Below are positions 1-8,270 of a stretch of DNA of 64,000 bases, in pieces (position 1 is the first letter of the stretch; every line of letters starts with the position of its first letter). The notes beneath the pieces are model-generated. The model saw only the letters and a program-made list of their open reading frames with translations, was not told the origin of the DNA and did no database searches. A program made the translations under genes and the position numbers. This DNA comes from Fidelibacterota bacterium (lineage in GTDB: Bacteria > Marinisomatota > Marinisomatia > Marinisomatales > TCS55). The stretch is from assembly GCA_004124535.1 (NCBI GenBank), contig SCKQ01000005.1, positions 1-64,000 of the forward strand, read 5' to 3'.

Positions 1-2729
1 GGATCAATTGGAAAATTATTTATTCCTATCTCAACTATGGCGCTGGCACCGTTTATCTGTTCCCAATTTACTGGAACTCCCAGCCAGGGATCTGCTGAGC
101 CCCAGCGACCAGGCCCTACAAGTATATAAGGGTGTTGTTTAATCATTGTTTGATTGATTGCATGTATTTCTTTGGCGATATCCTTGGTCATTGCCGGTTT
201 GAATCGCTTAGGGTCTACGAAAACGATATGACTCACATCATCAATAAATCCATCACCTAATGTGACTTTGCTGGTGCATAGAACTTCATCCAGCGATTCT
301 TCTTCCATAGTTATAATTTCTCTCGATCCTCCCATAACCATGGGCTTGATTTGTAGCAATGCAAATTCAGGGTTCTTTTTTAGATTATCAAATAAGTTGA
401 CGGCGTATTCGATTTCAACTTCACACCCCAAGGCTTCTTTTCCCATTATTATAAGGTCGTTTAAGATATCTACTAGTGGGAATGTGACCCATTTTAATAT
501 TGGTGCAAATGTTATCACCCTGGTTCCATCATAAGATAAGGAGTCTCTTATAACATTGTCTTCGCTTGATATAATGCTACCAGACCACTTTAGAGAACCA
601 TCCTGTTCGGCAATTTCTAGGTTATATGATGATAAGTTTTTCTCTTCCCCATTCAATAGTGGATGGGCTTTTGGATTAAGATTCATTGCGTAGAAGGCAT
701 TTTGAGAGTTTTCCAATGTCGCCTTAATCGAGTAATACTGGGGCAATATACCGGGGTATTTTGGTGAGAATCGCAGGGATTTTTCACCATTGGCAATGGT
801 TCTTCCCAATCCAAGTGCTAAATGAGCCACACCTTCATCGCGCTGCAGGTATGACACTGGGTAAAAATTAAAGCTTTGCGCAGTCCCACTAAAGGTTGGG
901 TAGTATCTGTCATTATAATTCTGACCAACCATCTCCATTAGTATCACCGCCATTTTTTCTTGTTCAATACGATGCACGGATCCACCTATAAGGGATTTAG
1001 GGCCTTGAAAAAACGTGGAAGCATATACGAGCTTTATAGCAGTGATAATATCAGACAAACGGTCATTCAATTTCTTGCTATTATTCGGCAGCATATAGGT
1101 GGCATACATCCCTGAAAGTGGTTGGTACTGGCTATCCTCTAGTAGACTCGATGATCGTACCGCCAAGGGATACTTCACTGATTTAACAAATACTTTAAGT
1201 GAGTTTCTTAAATCACTACTAAAATTTGAATTAAGAAATAATTTTGATATTTCTTTGTTTGTTTTTTTTGACAGTGCATCCGTCCATAGATTATTTTCCT
1301 TCATGAATTCGTCAAAAGAATTGGTACCGACTACGGCAGCATGAGGAATATTAATATCTATTCCATCATAACGATCCCGGAAGTCCGATGAACGAATCAT
1401 TTTTTGAGCGAAAGCTAGTCCGCGGGCTTTTCCACCTAAAGATCCACCTGATATCTGGGTAAAACGCTTCGTATGATCAAATGTATCTCGTTGAATTTCT
1501 ACAACCTGTCTTGCTTTGCGATTTTTAATTGTATTTTCGATCAGACCAACTAAATAGGCCCGATGAACATCTGAGTTTTTAAAATCAGCATGATTCAGAG
1601 GCCGCACCTGAGAGGCAAGTCCCAAATATCCGTGTGCAGCCAACCAATTAGAAAAGTGATTGCTATTTGCATGGTAGAGTAGCGATTCTTCCGGCACAGT
1701 TTGAATCGCCTTAATGAGTGCAGGCAAATCAGAAATTGTGATCAGTTCCTTACCTTTGGGTGTGCGGAATATGAGATCACCAAAGCCAAAATTTCTGACT
1801 ATGAATTCACTGAGTTCTATTAACAAAGTCGGAGAATCCTTATACAGGAAATGAGCTTGAACCTCTTCAGCTAGTTCAGCATTTTTACTATATTTTGATT
1901 GCAGTATAATTGGTATGCTTGGATCAATTGATCTTGCCCATCGTGCAAATTTTACACCAGCGTTTTTATCTAGTTTGCCGTCTTTTGGGAAACGGATATC
2001 AGAAATTATGCCAAGTGTACTCAACCTGAAGCGCTTAAAATAGCGTTCAGCTTCCTCATATGAAGTAGCTAGAAGTATTTTTGGACGGCCGCGCATATAT
2101 AATAATCTTTCGTGATCACTGGCACTTTTATCAACCATTTCTTTTACCTGGTAGCTGATCTCCTTATAAATCATTGGCAGTATTAGGGAGTAATACCGTG
2201 GTGAATCCTCTATTAGAATAATACAGCGTACATCTGCTTTTTTGATATCTCTGCGAATATTCATAGCGTCTTCAAACATTTTCACTATTGCTAATAATAC
2301 ATTGGCATTCCCTGACCATATGAATACACGATCTATAGCGGATTTTTCAAAATCTTCTGGTAATTGCTTTATCTCTGATTCATCAAAGGCTAACAGAATA
2401 ACCGGTTTTTTTGGATAAGTTTCTTTAATCTTCGAACAGAATAGTACGGGATCCATATCTGCAATGCGCATCATCACAATTATCAAATCAAAGTCTTGGC
2501 GGGATAGCATTGTAAGTGCATCCTCAGCAGTAGAAGCTTGCCAGACTCGTGGCGCATTACTAAAATTCATCCCCATGTATTCATGCAATATCTGTTCAGT
2601 CAATCGACCATCCTCTTCCAGGACGAAAGAATCATAGGGACTAGCTACAAGGAGGATCTCATGAATATGATGGAACATCAAATCCTGTAATGTCAGTTTG
2701 TCTGCTAGTGTGAATTGTACAGATTTCAT
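1..2729 (-). CDS. Receiver-domain / PEP-pyruvate-binding (PEP synthase-like) protein, 3' end outside window
   Basis: Open from an ATG at 2729 leftward for 909 codons with no stop, so the C-terminus lies beyond the left edge. I translated it by hand. Residues 1-160 look like a degenerate receiver domain: the usual phospho-Asp strand reads DLIIVMMRI (81-89) with no Asp. Residues 168-300 form a second receiver-like domain with an acidic pair (E174, D175, IEDSP) and a likely phosphoacceptor D244 (ISDIRFP). From about residue 426 the motif GGSLGGKARGLAF starts a pyruvate phosphate dikinase PEP/pyruvate-binding (ATP-grasp) domain, and VGPGRWGS lies near the visible end. Such long proteins are known in Bacteroidetes and relatives and are often labelled PEP synthase; the phosphohistidine and PEP-utilising domains are not seen here, so gluconeogenic activity is not supported. 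Divergent from comF. Confidence 0.8.
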   Translation of the reverse strand, partial: MKSVQFTLADKLTLQDLMFHHIHEILLVASPYDSFVLEEDGRLTEQILHEYMGMNFSNAPRVWQASTAEDALTMLSRQDFDLIIVMMRIADMDPVLFCSKIKETYPKKPVILLAFDESEIKQLPEDFEKSAIDRVFIWSGNANVLLAIVKMFEDAMNIRRDIKKADVRCIILIEDSPRYYSLILPMIYKEISYQVKEMVDKSASDHERLLYMRGRPKILLATSYEEAERYFKRFRLSTLGIISDIRFPKDGKLDKNAGVKFARWARSIDPSIPIILQSKYSKNAELAEEVQAHFLYKDSPTLLIELSEFIVRNFGFGDLIFRTPKGKELITISDLPALIKAIQTVPEESLLYHANSNHFSNWLAAHGYLGLASQVRPLNHADFKNSDVHRAYLVGLIENTIKNRKARQVVEIQRDTFDHTKRFTQISGGSLGGKARGLAFAQKMIRSSDFRDRYDGIDINIPHAAVVGTNSFDEFMKENNLWTDALSKKTNKEISKLFLNSNFSSDLRNSLKVFVKSVKYPLAVRSSSLLEDSQYQPLSGMYATYMLPNNSKKLNDRLSDIITAIKLVYASTFFQGPKSLIGGSVHRIEQEKMAVILMEMVGQNYNDRYYPTFSGTAQSFNFYPVSYLQRDEGVAHLALGLGRTIANGEKSLRFSPKYPGILPQYYSIKATLENSQNAFYAMNLNPKAHPLLNGEEKNLSSYNLEIAEQDGSLKWSGSIISSEDNVIRDSLSYDGTRVITFAPILKWVTFPLVDILNDLIIMGKEALGCEVEIEYAVNLFDNLKKNPEFALLQIKPMVMGGSREIITMEEESLDEVLCTSKVTLGDGFIDDVSHIVFVDPKRFKPAMTKDIAKEIHAINQTMIKQHPYILVGPGRWGSADPWLGVPVNWEQINGASAIVEIGINNFPID

Positions 2730-2786
2730 AAAGAAAACTTATAACCTATCAGTTATAGAGACACGAAAAAACAAGGTATAACCGAG

Positions 2787-3488
2787 TTGATCTTTACACT
2801 TTTCAAATATATTAATGCCATTAAAAATCTAGTTTTGGACTTGGTTTATCCTAATACTTGTGTGGGATGTGCCAGGATACATGAGGACAATCGTACAAAT
2901 ATATCCAAATTTTGCAAGGATGGGATGCAACCTACAAAGTTTGGCAACTGGGTCCTAAATGTTACCAACAAAAATTATCTGGATGATATGCGCTCAGCTT
3001 GGTTTTATAACGATATTTTACAAAACTTAATTCATTACCTTAAATACAGTGAACGCGCTAATTTGGGTTTTGATCTGGGAGTCCTTTTGGGTGAGGAAAT
3101 TCTTATAGATGAAATAGGTGACATTGATATGATAATTCCCGTACCATTACATTGGTTAAAAAAAAGAGAAAGAGGTTATAATCAGGCATTTTGGCTGGCA
3201 AAAGGATTAGCATCTGTTTACGCGGCGCCTGTTGATACGAGTATAATTAAGCGTACACGTTATACTGTTTCCCAAACGATGCTGGGCAGTACAGAACGTA
3301 TGGCAAATTTAGATGGTGCTTTTACCACTAATAAATCCCTGGAAAATCAGCACATATTATTAGTTGATGACGTACTGACCACAGGGTCGACTATTTCAAA
3401 CTGTGCAAAAGTATTAAGAGAAAATGGTGCAGCACGGGTTTCAGGCATCACATGCGCAACCCCAAGGGAAAATTTTAGTAATGATTAG
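2787..3488 (+). CDS. comF: ComF family phosphoribosyltransferase-like protein
   Basis: A 233-residue type I phosphoribosyltransferase-fold protein. The PRPP-binding loop ILLVDDVLTTGST lies near residues 191-203, and the upstream PVPLHWLKKRERGYNQ is a ComF hallmark. An N-terminal zinc-finger-like CVGC near residue 25 is followed by a single FC rather than a second CxxC, so metal binding may be impaired. ComF proteins are linked to DNA uptake and competence, with an uncertain enzymatic role. The start is TTG at 2787; no better ATG precedes the CVGC region. The 3' end overlaps pgk by 8 nt, so it is probably the first gene of a glycolytic operon. Confidence 0.85.
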   Translation: MIFTLFKYINAIKNLVLDLVYPNTCVGCARIHEDNRTNISKFCKDGMQPTKFGNWVLNVTNKNYLDDMRSAWFYNDILQNLIHYLKYSERANLGFDLGVLLGEEILIDEIGDIDMIIPVPLHWLKKRERGYNQAFWLAKGLASVYAAPVDTSIIKRTRYTVSQTMLGSTERMANLDGAFTTNKSLENQHILLVDDVLTTGSTISNCAKVLRENGAARVSGITCATPRENFSND

Positions 3489-4668
3489 GACGTTACATTC
3501 TTTCGATGTGAAGCAAAAACGCGTACTGATGCGCGTAGATTTCAATGTTCCTATAGAGAATGACCGTGTTGTGGACTCATTTCGTATCCAATCTGCGATA
3601 CCATCAATTAAGGAGTGTCTAGATTCTGGTTCATCAATAGTACTCATGTCACATTTGGGACGACCTAATGGTAAAATCGATGAAAAGTTCAGTCTTGTTC
3701 CTGTGGGGGAAGCACTTTCTGATATTTTAGAGATACCCATTAAATTTTCTCATGATTGTATTAGTGAAGATGCAATTAATGTGACAATCGGGTTACATCC
3801 TGGAGAAGTACATCTGCTAGAAAACTTACGCTTTCACTCTGGAGAAACTGACAATGATCCTGAGTTTGCAGGAAAACTCGCCCGGCATGGGCAGATCTAC
3901 ATAAATGATGCCTTTGGAACAGCGCACCGATACCATGCTTCAAATGTTGGTGTCACGGAACATTTCATACAAAAAGGTATGGGATATTTAATGGAAAAAG
4001 AGATTCAGTTTTTACTAGAAAGGTTTAAGAAACCAAAACCACCATTACTATTGATTCTGGGCGGGGCAAAAATATCAGGTAAATTACACCTTATTGATCG
4101 ATTCCTGGATGATGCAGATACAATATTGATTGGTGGTGGTATGGCCTTCACTTTTCTTAAGGCACTTGGGGTGAAAGTTGGTCGATCAATAGTGGATAGT
4201 AAAATGGTTTCTACTGCGGAAGAAACTATAGCGCGAGCTCGCCGAAGGCGGGTAAAACTTGTTTTTCCAGTAGACTTTGTTATAGCCGAAGCGATTGAAA
4301 AACCGAAAGAAATGAAGACTGTAGCATTTGATTCTATTCCTGATAGTTATATGGGGCTTGATATTGGAACAGAAACTGTAAATATTTACTCCGATTATAT
4401 TTCACGTGCAGGAACAATTTTATGGAATGGCCCAATGGGTGTTTTCGAAAAGAAAGAGTTCGAAAACGGAACAAAAGCCATATCAAAGGCGCTTTCCTTG
4501 GCTTATGATAAAGGTATTGATACGATCGTGTGTGGAGGTGACAGTGCAGCTGCGGTAAAGAAATTTGGTGTGAATGAAAAGATGACTCATGTTTCTACAG
4601 GTGGTGGCGCATCTTTGGAACTATTAAGCAGGAAAACACTACCCGCATTGGAGGCATTAGGCAGGTGA
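3481..4668 (+). CDS. pgk: Phosphoglycerate kinase
   Basis: Catalyses reversible phosphate transfer between 1,3-bisphosphoglycerate and ADP in glycolysis and gluconeogenesis. The ATG at 3481 gives a 395-residue protein, the normal family length; longer in-frame starts would run into comF. Near the N-terminus RVLMRVDFNVP and SHLGRPNG bind 3-phosphoglycerate, LLENLRFHSGE and NDAFGTAHR follow, LILGGAKISGK is the nucleotide-side motif, and WNGPMGVFE with GGGDSAAAV close the C-domain. The glycine-rich loop near the end reads VSTGGGASLELL, as expected. It overlaps comF by 8 nt and shares 1 nt with tpiA, so expression is probably coupled. Confidence 0.97.
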   Translation: MIRTLHSFDVKQKRVLMRVDFNVPIENDRVVDSFRIQSAIPSIKECLDSGSSIVLMSHLGRPNGKIDEKFSLVPVGEALSDILEIPIKFSHDCISEDAINVTIGLHPGEVHLLENLRFHSGETDNDPEFAGKLARHGQIYINDAFGTAHRYHASNVGVTEHFIQKGMGYLMEKEIQFLLERFKKPKPPLLLILGGAKISGKLHLIDRFLDDADTILIGGGMAFTFLKALGVKVGRSIVDSKMVSTAEETIARARRRRVKLVFPVDFVIAEAIEKPKEMKTVAFDSIPDSYMGLDIGTETVNIYSDYISRAGTILWNGPMGVFEKKEFENGTKAISKALSLAYDKGIDTIVCGGDSAAAVKKFGVNEKMTHVSTGGGASLELLSRKTLPALEALGR

Positions 4669-5441
4669 TGATAAAAAAACCCATAGTTGCCGCGAATTGG
4701 AAAATGTATAAAACTCCACAAGAGGGCGTTTCCTTCGTCAGTGAGATATGTAATTTGCTTTTGGATAAGGAAAAACCAACAATTATATTCTGCCCGTCTT
4801 TTACATCGCTCTTTTACATGAATGAAAATTTGTCCGATTCGGGTATCGAATTAGGCAGTCAAAATGTTTATTTTGAACCCGAAGGTGCCTTTACCGGTGA
4901 GACTTCAGTTAGTATGCTTAAGGCCTGTGGTGTTCGTTACGTAATTATTGGACATTCGGAGCGGCGGCATATCTTTAATGAGAACAATACTTCATTAAAT
5001 AAAAAGCTGCATGTGGTTCTGGATAACGGTCTTGTACCAATTTTCTGCATTGGGGAGACATTTGATGATCGGAATGCAAGGTACACGAAAATGGTATTAA
5101 AAGAACAGTTAACCAAGGGCTTGGATGGTGTCAAAGGTCAATTAATTGATCGCATGGTTATTGCATATGAACCGGTTTGGGCAATTGGTACAGGAGTTAA
5201 CGCAGAACCAAATCAGGTTGAGGATACCCATTTACAGATAAACGGATTACTGGCTGAACTATATGCTACTGAATTAGTAAAACAAATCCCGATTCTATAT
5301 GGCGGATCTATAAAACCTGAAAATGCGAAAGAATTGATTGAAGTTGAAGGTGTAGACGGATTTTTAATTGGTGGAGCGAGTTTAAAATTGGAATTATTTT
5401 CTAAAATAATAGAAATCGTTAAAAATAATTATAAGGGGTAA
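4668..5441 (+). CDS. tpiA: Triosephosphate isomerase
   Basis: Interconverts dihydroxyacetone phosphate and glyceraldehyde 3-phosphate; cytoplasmic TIM barrel of 257 residues. NWKMYK near residue 10 carries the catalytic Lys, IIGHSERR the catalytic His, YEPVWAIGTG the catalytic Glu, and LYGGSIKPEN plus GFLIGGASL form the phosphate-binding loops. A GTG at 4665 is in frame, but the ATG at 4668, inside the pgk stop (TGATG), gives the usual N-terminus. The gene sits directly between pgk and secG, an order common in many bacteria, and is almost certainly co-transcribed with them. Confidence 0.97.
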   Translation: MIKKPIVAANWKMYKTPQEGVSFVSEICNLLLDKEKPTIIFCPSFTSLFYMNENLSDSGIELGSQNVYFEPEGAFTGETSVSMLKACGVRYVIIGHSERRHIFNENNTSLNKKLHVVLDNGLVPIFCIGETFDDRNARYTKMVLKEQLTKGLDGVKGQLIDRMVIAYEPVWAIGTGVNAEPNQVEDTHLQINGLLAELYATELVKQIPILYGGSIKPENAKELIEVEGVDGFLIGGASLKLELFSKIIEIVKNNYKG

Positions 5442-5771
5442 ATGATGACAGGAATACTCATAGGTATCCATACAATCATTAGCATTTTGTTAATAGCTGT
5501 AATATTAATGCAAGCAGGCCAAGGCGGTGGTTTAGCTGGTGGTTTAAGCAGCGGTATGGGCAGCTCTATTTTTGGTGGTCGTGCAGCGGCAACTGCATTG
5601 AGCAAAATTACAACCTGGTTCGCTATTGCATTTATGACCGTTGGTATCTTAATTAGTCTGACTAGTGCTCCTGAAACCATTGATAGTGAATCCATTTTAA
5701 AGCGTGAAGCAGATCAACGTTTGCTAGATCTATCAGTCCCTGATATCCAGCAGAACCTGGACATTGAATAA
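5442..5771 (+). CDS. secG: Preprotein translocase subunit SecG
   Basis: Small inner-membrane subunit of the SecYEG translocon. The 109-residue protein has a hydrophobic helix at about 5-24 (IGIHTIISILLIAVILMQ), the conserved cytoplasmic segment QAGQGGGLAGG followed by SSIFGGRAAATALSK, and a second helix at about 50-70. A charged tail of about 35 residues follows, slightly longer than minimal SecG. It begins right after the tpiA stop and precedes tRNA-Leu, the usual pgk-tpiA-secG-tRNA layout. Two adjacent ATGs (5442, 5445) are possible starts. Confidence 0.93.
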   Translation: MMTGILIGIHTIISILLIAVILMQAGQGGGLAGGLSSGMGSSIFGGRAAATALSKITTWFAIAFMTVGILISLTSAPETIDSESILKREADQRLLDLSVPDIQQNLDIE

Positions 5772-5779
5772 AATCGATT

Positions 5780-5863
5780 GCCGAAGTGGTGGAACTGGTA
5801 GACACGCTGTCTTGAGGGGGCAGTGGGGGAAACCCCGTGCGGGTTCGAGTCCCGCCTTCGGCA
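5780..5863 (+). tRNA. tRNA-Leu (anticodon GAG)
   Basis: 84-nt class II tRNA. Acceptor arm GCCGAAG pairs with CTTCGGC (5856-5862) and the discriminator is A5863. The anticodon stem CTGTC/GGCAG encloses TTGAGGG with anticodon GAG, reading CUC/CUU. A long variable arm (GTGGGGGAAACCCCGT region) and a GGTTCGAGTCC T-arm complete it. CCA is not encoded. It lies 8 nt after secG and 15 nt before the TPR gene, so it is probably processed from the same transcript. Confidence 0.95.
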
Positions 5864-5878
5864 CAATTGGAGGAAAGA

Positions 5879-7198
5879 ATGTTTAATAACTCACAACAGA
5901 TATTTATAATTCTCGCAATATTTATGACCATTCTAGTTGGGCAGACACTCGATCAGGTTTTAGCAGATGGGAAGAATGAACTTACTAATGGTCAAATTGA
6001 GCGCGCTGAATCATTATTTACGCAAGCTCTGGAAATGGATCCTACTTTTGCCCCAGCGATGCTTGAATTAGCTAGACTTAATCTTCGTTTAGGTAAAATG
6101 CAAGAGACGCGGGACTTCTTAAAGCGAGCAATCGATGCCGACCCTGAAAATCAAGAATTCAGAGATGAGTTCGACCTTATAAATGAAATTAATACATTAA
6201 TGAATGATGCCAGTCGATATATGGGCAATACTGATTATGCTAATGCCTTCGAAAGCTATCGAATTGTTCTGGAAAAATTTCCCACATTTGCTGAGGCGGC
6301 CTATAGTATGGGTTTAGTAAAGTATCGGGAAAAAAGTCTTGATGAAGCAGTTCAGCATTTTAAAAAAGCACTAGAAATAAATCCATATCATGAAAAAGCT
6401 AGAATGGCATTAGATAATGTTGCGAAAAAATCTTTTAATGACGGAAATAGGGCCTACAAACGAGGTGACCTAGATGGAGCTTTAGAAGCCTATAATAAGG
6501 TGTTGGAATTCGATGAAAATTTTTACCAGGCTCATTATCAAATCGGTGTAATAGAAGCGAAAATGGGTAACCGTGATGGAGCGATTGACCGTTACCAACA
6601 AGCACTAGATATAAATCCGAATTTTTATAAAGGATGGTATGCAATGGGACTTTCCAAGAAGTCTAATAGTGATAACGAAGGCGCTTTGGCAGCATTTAGA
6701 GCAGCTGTTGATGTGCACCCTGCCTATGATAAAGCTTTCGGTGCCATGGGTGAGATATACATCAGTGAGAAAAACTATGATCAGGCAATTGAGGTTCTAA
6801 ATACTGCTGTTCAGGTTAATCCTAAGTATTCTAAGGGATATTCAACCCTCGGTGTAGTTTATAGCGAAATGGAAGATTGGGCTAATGCAGCAAATAACCT
6901 TGTGCTCGCTACGACATATAATGAAAAGGACGCCATGGCCTGGTATAGATTAGCTGCCGCTTATAATCAATTAGATGAGTGCGATCGTGCTGAAGAAGCA
7001 GCCCGAAACTCAACGGATCGCAAGCCATCTTTCGGTGGAGGATGGATTGAACTTGGTGTAGCAACGTGGTGTGGAGGTAAGGGTAACAAAGTTGCATCCG
7101 TTAATGCATTGGAGAAAGCGCGCAAAGATCGTAACTGGAGGAGAATTGCTGAGTACGAAATGGATAGAATTATGAATCCTCAAAAATACCAGAACTAA
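5879..7198 (+). CDS. Exported tetratricopeptide-repeat protein
   Basis: 439 residues. The ATG at 5879 follows a strong GGAGGAAAG ribosome site; an in-frame GTG upstream lies inside the tRNA and is rejected. Residues 1-22 (IFIILAIFMTILVGQ core) look like a signal peptide or anchor. The rest is about ten TPR units with typical alternating A/Y/G/P positions, for example FAPAMLELARLNLRLGK, AYSMGLVKYREKSLDEAVQ and KGYSTLGVVYSEMEDWANA. TPR arrays mediate protein-protein contacts, so it is probably a periplasmic or outer-membrane scaffold. No catalytic motif is visible. Its partner cannot be named from the sequence. Confidence 0.75.
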   Translation: MFNNSQQIFIILAIFMTILVGQTLDQVLADGKNELTNGQIERAESLFTQALEMDPTFAPAMLELARLNLRLGKMQETRDFLKRAIDADPENQEFRDEFDLINEINTLMNDASRYMGNTDYANAFESYRIVLEKFPTFAEAAYSMGLVKYREKSLDEAVQHFKKALEINPYHEKARMALDNVAKKSFNDGNRAYKRGDLDGALEAYNKVLEFDENFYQAHYQIGVIEAKMGNRDGAIDRYQQALDINPNFYKGWYAMGLSKKSNSDNEGALAAFRAAVDVHPAYDKAFGAMGEIYISEKNYDQAIEVLNTAVQVNPKYSKGYSTLGVVYSEMEDWANAANNLVLATTYNEKDAMAWYRLAAAYNQLDECDRAEEAARNSTDRKPSFGGGWIELGVATWCGGKGNKVASVNALEKARKDRNWRRIAEYEMDRIMNPQKYQN

Positions 7199-7228
7199 TA
7201 TTAATCGAACTCTAGGACTAGTTTCCTA

Positions 7229-7912
7229 ATGATAAAAGCGGTCATATTTGACCTAGATAATACTCTGCTTGATTTCATGAAAATGAAAGAATACGCAGTA
7301 AAAGCTGCTATTGCCGGTATGATTGAGGCTGGACTTGATATTGATCCTGATAAATCATATGAGACCATAATCGGCATTTATGAAGAGGAAGGTTGGGAGA
7401 ATCAACAGGTATTTAATGATTTTTTAAATAAAACGATCGGTGAAGTAAATAATAAATATTTGGCAGCAGGTATAGTAGCATATCGACGAGCCAGGGAAGC
7501 AAATCTGCTGTTGTATCCAAATGTAAATCATACGCTTGTGGAACTCCTAAAAAGGGGTGTGAAACTTGCTGTTGTATCTGATGCTCCCAGCCGAGAAGCA
7601 TGGATGCGAATTTATTACTTGAATCTACACCATCATTTTGATGTGGTTCTCACTTTTGATGATACTAATGTTAGGAAGCCATCACCGATACCCTTTGAAA
7701 TGGCTTTATCCCAGCTAAATATTGAGGCTGAAGAAGCTTTGATGGTTGGTGATTGGCCAGAAAGGGATGTCGTTGGAGCAAAAAAACTTGGTATCCGAAC
7801 AATATTTGCTCGCTATGGTGATGCGTTTGGCACAGTTGATTCAGGTGCCGACTGGGATATCAATGATGTCTACGAAATAGTAGGTATTGTAAACGAGCTC
7901 AATAGTGGCTGA
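7229..7912 (+). CDS. HAD superfamily phosphatase-like hydrolase
   Basis: 227-residue haloacid dehalogenase hydrolase. Motif I IFDLDNTL (D8 nucleophile, D10 acid/base), motif II VSDAPSREA (Ser), and Lys in DTNVRKPSP followed by motif IV GDWPERDVVGAKKLG are all present. An alpha-helical cap lies between residues 15 and 85. The VGD..ERDV..A..LG pattern resembles pyrimidine 5'-nucleotidase/phosphoglycolate phosphatase relatives, but substrate cannot be assigned. It ends 8 nt inside acpS, so translation is probably coupled to it. Confidence 0.85.
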   Translation: MIKAVIFDLDNTLLDFMKMKEYAVKAAIAGMIEAGLDIDPDKSYETIIGIYEEEGWENQQVFNDFLNKTIGEVNNKYLAAGIVAYRRAREANLLLYPNVNHTLVELLKRGVKLAVVSDAPSREAWMRIYYLNLHHHFDVVLTFDDTNVRKPSPIPFEMALSQLNIEAEEALMVGDWPERDVVGAKKLGIRTIFARYGDAFGTVDSGADWDINDVYEIVGIVNELNSG

Positions 7913-8270
7913 ATATTTTATCGGCACAGATATTGTTTCAGTTGTACGTATTGAAAAAATTATCCAAAAAAATTCCCAGCAGTTCAAAGAACGTATTTAC
8001 ACACCCATAGAAATTAAATATTGCGATTCAAAAGCTGCGCCGCCTATCCATTTTGCCGGCAGGTTTGCGGGCAAAGAGGCCATTAAAAAAGCTTTATTAT
8101 CTTCCGGTATTGTTTCAAATATTGATTTTGCAGCAATAGAAATAATTTCAAGTGAATCCGGCGCTCCTGAAGTGAAATTAAATCATCCGCAACTGGATCA
8201 AATTACTTGTATGGTTAGTATATCCCATACTAATGACACAGCTATTGCGTTTGCTTTAGTAAGAGTATAA
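7905..8270 (+). CDS. acpS: Holo-[acyl-carrier-protein] synthase
   Basis: Transfers 4'-phosphopantetheine from CoA to the serine of apo-ACP, needed for fatty acid synthesis. The 121-residue length is typical. GTDIVSVVRIEKI near the N-terminus carries the Mg-binding Asp, RFAGRFAGKEAIKKAL carries the second Mg ligand Glu and Lys, and SISHTNDTAIAFAL is the usual C-terminal strand. The start is GTG at 7905, inside the HAD gene. The stop shares one base with the next ATG. Pairing with the NAD(P)HX repair enzyme is a common arrangement. Confidence 0.93.
   Translation: MAEYFIGTDIVSVVRIEKIIQKNSQQFKERIYTPIEIKYCDSKAAPPIHFAGRFAGKEAIKKALLSSGIVSNIDFAAIEIISSESGAPEVKLNHPQLDQITCMVSISHTNDTAIAFALVRV

Noticed and set aside
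262..534. Plus-strand ORF with Ser-rich translation inside the left-edge gene
   Set aside because: It is a shadow of the minus-strand receiver/PEP-binding gene, whose frame matches recognised motifs.
2740..2757. Inverted repeat TATAAC/GTTATA between the first two genes
   Set aside because: Only 6-bp A/T-rich arms; too weak to call an operator.
4937..5134. Minus-strand ORF inside tpiA
   Set aside because: Antisense shadow; tpiA has all catalytic motifs on the plus strand.
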